Shown: positions 59,583 through 64,000 of the stretch, piece by piece | Layout: each line of letters begins with the position of its first letter | Numbering within the stretch: position 1 is the first letter of the stretch | Source of the DNA: Paraphaeosphaeria minitans | Taxonomy: Eukaryota > Ascomycota > Dothideomycetes > Pleosporales > Didymosphaeriaceae | Assembly (NCBI GenBank): GCA_015832175.1 | Contig: WJXW01000018.1 | Span: 372,001 to 436,000, forward strand | Length of the DNA: 64,000 nt | Direction: 5' to 3' | Notes under the pieces: generated by a model | The model's input: only the letters and a program-made list of their open reading frames with translations | What the model was told of the DNA's origin: nothing | Database searches by the model: none | Made by a program: the position numbers and the translations under genes

Positions 59583-59966
59583 GTGCTTCTGGGCGGCATG
59601 GTTGGAGAAGTGTTGATTACAGTAGCCACTGACACATCAAATGGTGGAAAGTACGTGAAGGGGTGAGGTGCCATCTAAAATTCTGAGAGCGTGTACTACT
59701 GAATGTTTGATCGGTGGATCTCTCCCGAGAATCGCTTACTTACATGTGCCGCCCTTGAAAGATAGAGCGGCGCCCTTCGTTGACACCAATTAGATTTATC
59801 ATCTATTGCGTTGAGAGGAATTGTGAAGACGAACGAAAGCGCATTTCGATTATGTACATATATGTTAGTGAAAATGGATGCAGGTTCGTTAGTACCGAAA
59901 CACCTGTAAACCCGACCCCAGGCTAAGATTGACGCTGGAAAGACCTTGTGAAATATGCAGACAGTC
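59583..59966. other. intergenic
   Basis: This is the upstream region of the GNAT gene and the 3' flank of the CmcJ-like gene. No feature is seen. Confidence 0.55.
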
Positions 59967-60974
59967 CTAACCGAATACAAGTGCCCTCACTTCAATGCTC
60001 TCGCGTCCAACAGCTCCCTCAGGCGTCCTAGGATCAACAAAGGCAGTGTGCGGTGCACGACCCCACAAACCCACTGTCTCGTCGCTATCAAAGCACTTCA
60101 GCAACAGGCGGTCCTCGTTCTTCATTCCTGACCAATAGTACCATTTCTGCGATGGGTTGAAGTGCACCTGGGCCGTCTCGCCGGTGCGGTCCGGGTATCT
60201 GTGCTCTACTGCAATCAAATCCTCGTCTCTGACCGTCAAGCTGTCCGCGACAGCAAGCGGATGCGCCATGACCGGGCCGTTCAACGGTCGCCACACGTTA
60301 ATGATGCGGTGCCGGCCTTGCAACAACTTGTCCGCCTCGTTGGGGAGATGAAGCTTGATGCGCTGTGCAGCCTATACTCGCGGGTACGAAGTCAGCTGAG
60401 TCATAAAAGTGGTGTTGTGTACACAGTTGTCTATGTCTAAGACATGGTGACTTTGTACCGGGGAGGATCGTACGGAAAAGGGTGTTTGGTCCACATGAAC
60501 CCGCGTCACGGGCGCTCTGTTCGCCCCAGGATGTGATCGTCGGATGGTATGGTCGAAGAGAAGGACTCTGCTTGCGCCCGGCACGTTATCTAGCAGCAAC
60601 TTCTCGACCTCGGGGTAATAGACCCTCTTGATCTGCTCGTCGTCCTGGAATTCATGTTCCTCTGAAAGTACATCCTGAATTGTGTCAAAGGCGTTGTTGT
60701 TCAAGGAGAAGTTCAGCTCCTGCCCACGCAAATCATCGAGAGTCACCTCGTGCAACGACTCCCCAAAGTTGCGTTGCGGTACGCCCTCCAGTGGCTCGAC
60801 GTAGTTATGCGGTTTGGAGCCGTCTTCGGGCGGCTTGTAGAACGAGAGAGAGGCCTTGACGGGCCCCCGAGGGATAGGTAGACCTTGGAAGTTGACGTCT
60901 GTGGACGTAGGTAACGACGGTGTAGTGCCGCAAAGCTCGTGTGCGGGCATAGCTTGCGGCGCAGCGGTCGTCAT
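59967..60974 (-). CDS. CmcJ/AsaB-like oxidoreductase (GA4 desaturase-like)
   Basis: Exons 60474-60974 and 59967-60371 give 301 aa from MTTAAPQAMPAHE; an upstream in-frame Met at 61043 would add 23 residues. Typical family blocks are present: LSFYKPPEDGSKPHNYVEP near the N-terminus, LLFDHTIRR, TRVHVDQTP (a His and Asp of the putative metal site), RHRIINVWRPLNGPV, and the tail blocks KWYYWSGMKNEDRLLLKCFD and TAFVDPRTPEGAVGRESIEV. Members are annotated as 7-alpha-cephem-methoxylase P8 or hydroxylase/desaturase-like (CmcJ, AsaB) and are often found in fungal specialised-metabolite clusters; the reaction of this one is not known. Minus strand, like the GNAT gene upstream and the membrane protein downstream in coordinates. 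Confidence 0.92.
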
Positions 60975-61691
60975 TGCGATGGTGTGGAGGGGTCTACGAA
61001 CTCGTTCGGTTTCGACAGTGTATCGGGACTGATGCGATCGCAATGTAGTGGCGGATAATGGTAGAATCGAGGTCTTGCTGAGCTAGCTGTAGTCAATGAG
61101 ACGGAAGGTAAGTTGACTTGGATGAAAATGTGGATCAATTAGACGCTTCGCGTGCATATATATTCAGACGATTAGAAATCTTGGATGCATTCGTGCAGCT
61201 TCCCTTGATCACAAAGGGCGGGGAGATGGGCAGCGATGATGCCATTTCGCCTTATGACCGAGGCTGTCACACCAATCGGTGCATCGAGAGCTGACAAACG
61301 ACTCCATTGCGTGATCGCTAGCGAGTATGCGAGCTGGAGAGTATTATCATGACCTACTAAGGTATCGCACAGCCCTCGAGGGTTCCAAAGCAGTCGAGTG
61401 ATGCGATAAGCTTGTTGCGAGATGGGAGGACGGCAATGTTCTAAGCAGACCTCGGCGATGGTTCGGGGCTTGGCAATTGCCGTTTTCTCTTCGGGTGGTT
61501 CTTTTCCGTCACGTGCTTCAACCAGTGCATCTGAGCCAATCAGAGAGCTCGCTTAGCATCAGGTGTACATCAATTCACGTGACAGAAAAGAGCCAGACAC
61601 CCCCAAGGTACTAACCATCGCTACACAGCAACGACGATAATTACAGGTGGCAGTCGACAACCTCGACATTATCGTAAACCTTTTATTTCTC
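60975..61691. other. intergenic
   Basis: This is the promoter region of the CmcJ-like gene and the 3' flank of the membrane-protein gene. No gene or repeat is seen. Confidence 0.55.
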
Positions 61692-62665
61692 TCACGACTT
61701 CCCGTAGAACCCATATAAAGACGTCCGATGTTGTGACTTCTCTGGCGACATGTTCTGCAGTACTCTAGGCTTTGACAACCCCGGCTCAGAAGGCATGTGC
61801 GCCATCGCCGGCGGTTGTGGGAGCTTGTCATTATTCGCCCTCCCCGGCCGTCCCTGTTCCATGTCCGGGCCTCTTCTCAACCTAGCTTTCACAAACACCG
61901 CGAAGACTCCATCTCGGTGCGCCTGCAAGAGACTGAGGCCGGCTAGCAGCGCTGATACGCAACATATCACCAGCATCAGATATCGCCCCGTGCGCTGGTT
62001 TCATTAGCCCATCATCTCTGCAAATCATCAGGCATACTTACAGATCTCTCACAGGCAGGGAACCCATACAATGCATTCGTATCAGGAAACACACTCGGCA
62101 CCGCTTTACACAGGTAGAACTCTTGTGTGAAACTCTGCTTGCCCCACTGGCTGAACAGCTTCGGCAGACGACCCTGCGCCTCACTAGTGAAGAGGTATAC
62201 GGTGAAGCCAATGGAGGCGGCGATATTAGTCACAGCCGCGATGCAGACGGCGCTGCCCAACATCCCAACCTATCAATAAGTGAGTCTCAATGTCCCCTTG
62301 ACTTTCACGTTATGCGGGGATCTGGCCCCAGGGTAGGACAACCGTACGTAGACTATATTCGCCTTTCCACAGGCTCTGCTCCAATGCATCACGGGCCAAG
62401 CAATGCCCAACAGCGACACGAGAAGGCTGCATGCCCCGACGGCGAACTTGACGACTGTGGGCCCGGCATCAATATTTGACGGGTTCAGCGGGACGAACAT
62501 GAACTCCGCCATGCTGGAGCCAGGGTACTGGCGCGAGTCATTGGTAAATGCATTTTGGACGCGAGATTCCAGCATGAGGATGGCGATCGACAGAGCGAGT
62601 AATATCAAGGACGAGAGCCCGATGGCGATGGTGTGGGGCGTGAGCTTCGAGCCGAGATGGGGCAT
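61692..62665 (-). CDS. four-TM membrane protein, function unknown
   Basis: Exons 62348-62665, 62042-62269 and 61692-61994 give 282 aa from MPHLGSKLTPHT. Four hydrophobic segments are visible: IAIGLSSLILLALSIAILML (about residues 13-32), VVKFAVGACSLLVSLLGIAW (about 66-86), MLGSAVCIAAVTNIAASIGF (about 108-130) and YLMLVICCVSALLAGLSLL (about 187-205). The loop between TM3 and TM4 has two cysteines (YLCKAV, FPACERS) and the tail is basic and polar. The topology resembles MARVEL-like fungal membrane proteins, but I cannot assign a family. The second intron is 47 nt with a GGCTAATG branch-like sequence. The frame continues upstream of 62665, so an earlier start is possible. Confidence 0.8.
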
Positions 62666-64000
62666 GGTTTGGATTTCCTTGATGCGAGTATGGACGACGA
62701 TGCAGCCATGTTTATGGGTGGAACGATGTGAACACGGTGACGAAGATGAGACTGAGGTAGATGGAGGCCTGGAAGGATCTGAGCACGGGACTGATACCAG
62801 TGCTACGCCGCAGCCTTGTGGATAACCGAGTGCATAAGGCAAGATGCTTACAAGAGGGTAGACTCAAATGGCAGATCTCATGGGTGGATGACATCGGGGG
62901 CGTCAGGCAAGCATTCGTGAATGTTACTGTCGCTCACCCTCCGCACAGTCTAATCAGCAATCCAGGGACGCTAAACGCAACTCTGTTACCTTGTGCTAAT
63001 CACCTCGTACCTACGACAGCCAGGTGACAATGTGTCTTTATCAATGCCTCGAACTGCCTCCACTGAGTTGCTAAAGCTCAACGCAGCTCCCGGCAAACCT
63101 CGTTCATCCTCACTTCCAAGATTTTCACCAGAACGTAGTGCGCAGCAGCCAACCAATCCTGCCGCAGTTGCACTTCCAAAACCGAAAACATGAAACGCCT
63201 CTAGGGTTACACTGTAGCCACAACCGGCATCCCACCGGACGGCCCCCACGCGATCTGTTTTTAACGCACGACAAGGCTCCGCGGGCGCTATCACGCGAAC
63301 CCCCGATCCCATCCTACGATGTATATCTGTGGGGACTGCGGCCTTAAGGCAGACGGGACGGCGGTCCAAACTACCTAATCCCCGTGCGCCCTGTTCATCC
63401 CCTTCCGCCCTCGATTTCGCGATCCGTGCGAGCGACGAAATGCAGAAACCCTAACAAAGCCAACTTCACGACCTCAATGGCGACTGTGGCATCGGTGATG
63501 TCCGAGGATATCCTCGTCCCAAGCCGCAGCCTCCGGCTTCATATCCGCTCCCTCACCCAGACCACTCCGCGAAGCAACAGGCCAAGAAGCGCCTCGAGTC
63601 GTATAACGAGCGCAACCATGGGAAATTCCACGAACGGAATCGAGGGAGCAAGAAGCCGGGTTTCTGGGGTGCTGAAGCTCGTATTCAAGTGCGGATCCTT
63701 CGCTAACAATGCTGCCGTGAGGAAGACGAAGGGCGGTTGGCTTGCCACATCACTGCTTTTATGCACCACATCTAAAATCCAGAATCACCCGGAGTATTAA
63801 AGCAATGCCGACTGAAGATTTTCGTTGCTTCCCTAAGCGGATGGAATCGTTCTATTCGATGGGTGACGTAAACTCGAGTGGTTGGAGTCTGGAGAGCGAC
63901 GAGTTTTGGGTGAATATACTGGGGTGAAATATGGCATATCTTGGTATTTTGTCGATTCGGAAGATGACAGTATATGAGTGGTGTTCTTTACGAGTTGATT
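62666..64000. other. right-edge region, one possible exon
   Basis: Mostly unassigned. A coding-like stretch lies at 63455-63706 (+), listed separately. Other frames are short and unsupported. Confidence 0.5.
63455..63706 (+). CDS. possible terminal exon of a small basic protein
   Basis: An open stretch follows a TAA (63452-63454) and ends at TAA 63704-63706. Residues include KQQAKKRLESYNERNHGKFH and SKKPGFWGAEARIQ, with good codon bias (AAG, CGC, CTC, GAG). There is no ATG in this frame, so a 5' exon would be needed. An overlapping frame starting at 63384 has an ATG but a less protein-like translation. No family is recognised. Confidence 0.35.
   Translation, partial: QSQLHDLNGDCGIGDVRGYPRPKPQPPASYPLPHPDHSAKQQAKKRLESYNERNHGKFHERNRGSKKPGFWGAEARIQVRILR

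Overview
The window reads as chromosomal DNA of a filamentous ascomycete (Pezizomycotina, probably Dothideomycetes). The reasons are short introns of about 45-60 nt with GT...AG ends and CTAAC/CTGAC-type branch points, long low-complexity intergenic stretches, and fungal families: neutral trehalase, a C2H2 plus fungal-specific regulator, a DUF3638/DUF3645 giant protein and a CmcJ-like oxidoreductase. No prokaryotic operons, CRISPR arrays or clear transposons were seen. All gene models were spliced by eye from the sequence. In the complete models the exon lengths add up to a multiple of three, apart from the frameshifts described below.

Layout. 1-8 kb: a possible exon of a gene leaving the left edge, two intrinsically disordered Ser/Pro/Lys-rich proteins (2.1-3.1 kb +, 5.4-7.9 kb -), and much microsatellite DNA, including a 250-bp GTAG array. 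8.3-25.1 kb is a compact housekeeping block: NADP-isocitrate dehydrogenase (-), a histidine-phosphatase/PGM-like protein (-), eIF3i (-), an SH3 protein with an HPD-containing tail (+), trifunctional C1-tetrahydrofolate synthase (+), MBF1 (-) and neutral trehalase (-). Two of these, IDH and C1-THF synthase, have an N-terminal presequence followed by an internal ATG at the start of the conserved enzyme, which suggests paired mitochondrial and cytosolic isoforms. 25-38.4 kb is gene-poor and repeat-rich, with two weakly supported genes (26.1-26.7 kb -, about 30.4-31.1 kb +). 38.5-41.9 kb holds a C2H2/fungal-specific transcription factor (+). At 42.77 kb there is an intron-containing tRNA gene whose anticodon reads GTA (Tyr) on a body resembling tRNA-Glu. 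44.2-54.3 kb (-) is one gene for a giant protein of about 3,200 aa with a Walker A motif (DUF6606/DUF3638/DUF3645 type). 56-62.7 kb carries an MFS drug/H+ antiporter (+), a GNAT acetyltransferase (-), a CmcJ/AsaB-like oxidoreductase (-) and a four-TM membrane protein (-), a combination that could be the edge of a specialised-metabolism locus.

The most notable signals are as follows. (1) Lesions are concentrated at 48.7-59 kb: two one-base frameshifts in the giant gene, one in the GNAT gene, and an AG-to-GG splice acceptor in the MFS gene. This is either local decay or assembly error. (2) The tRNA has an unusual identity and a 9-bp inverted repeat that can mask its 5' end. (3) C1-THF synthase has a GC-AG intron and a 21-nt microexon, with a TGACTCA (Gcn4/CpcA/Bas1-type) site 92 bp upstream. 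(4) The regulator gene has a stop-free 48-nt intron that could be retained in frame.
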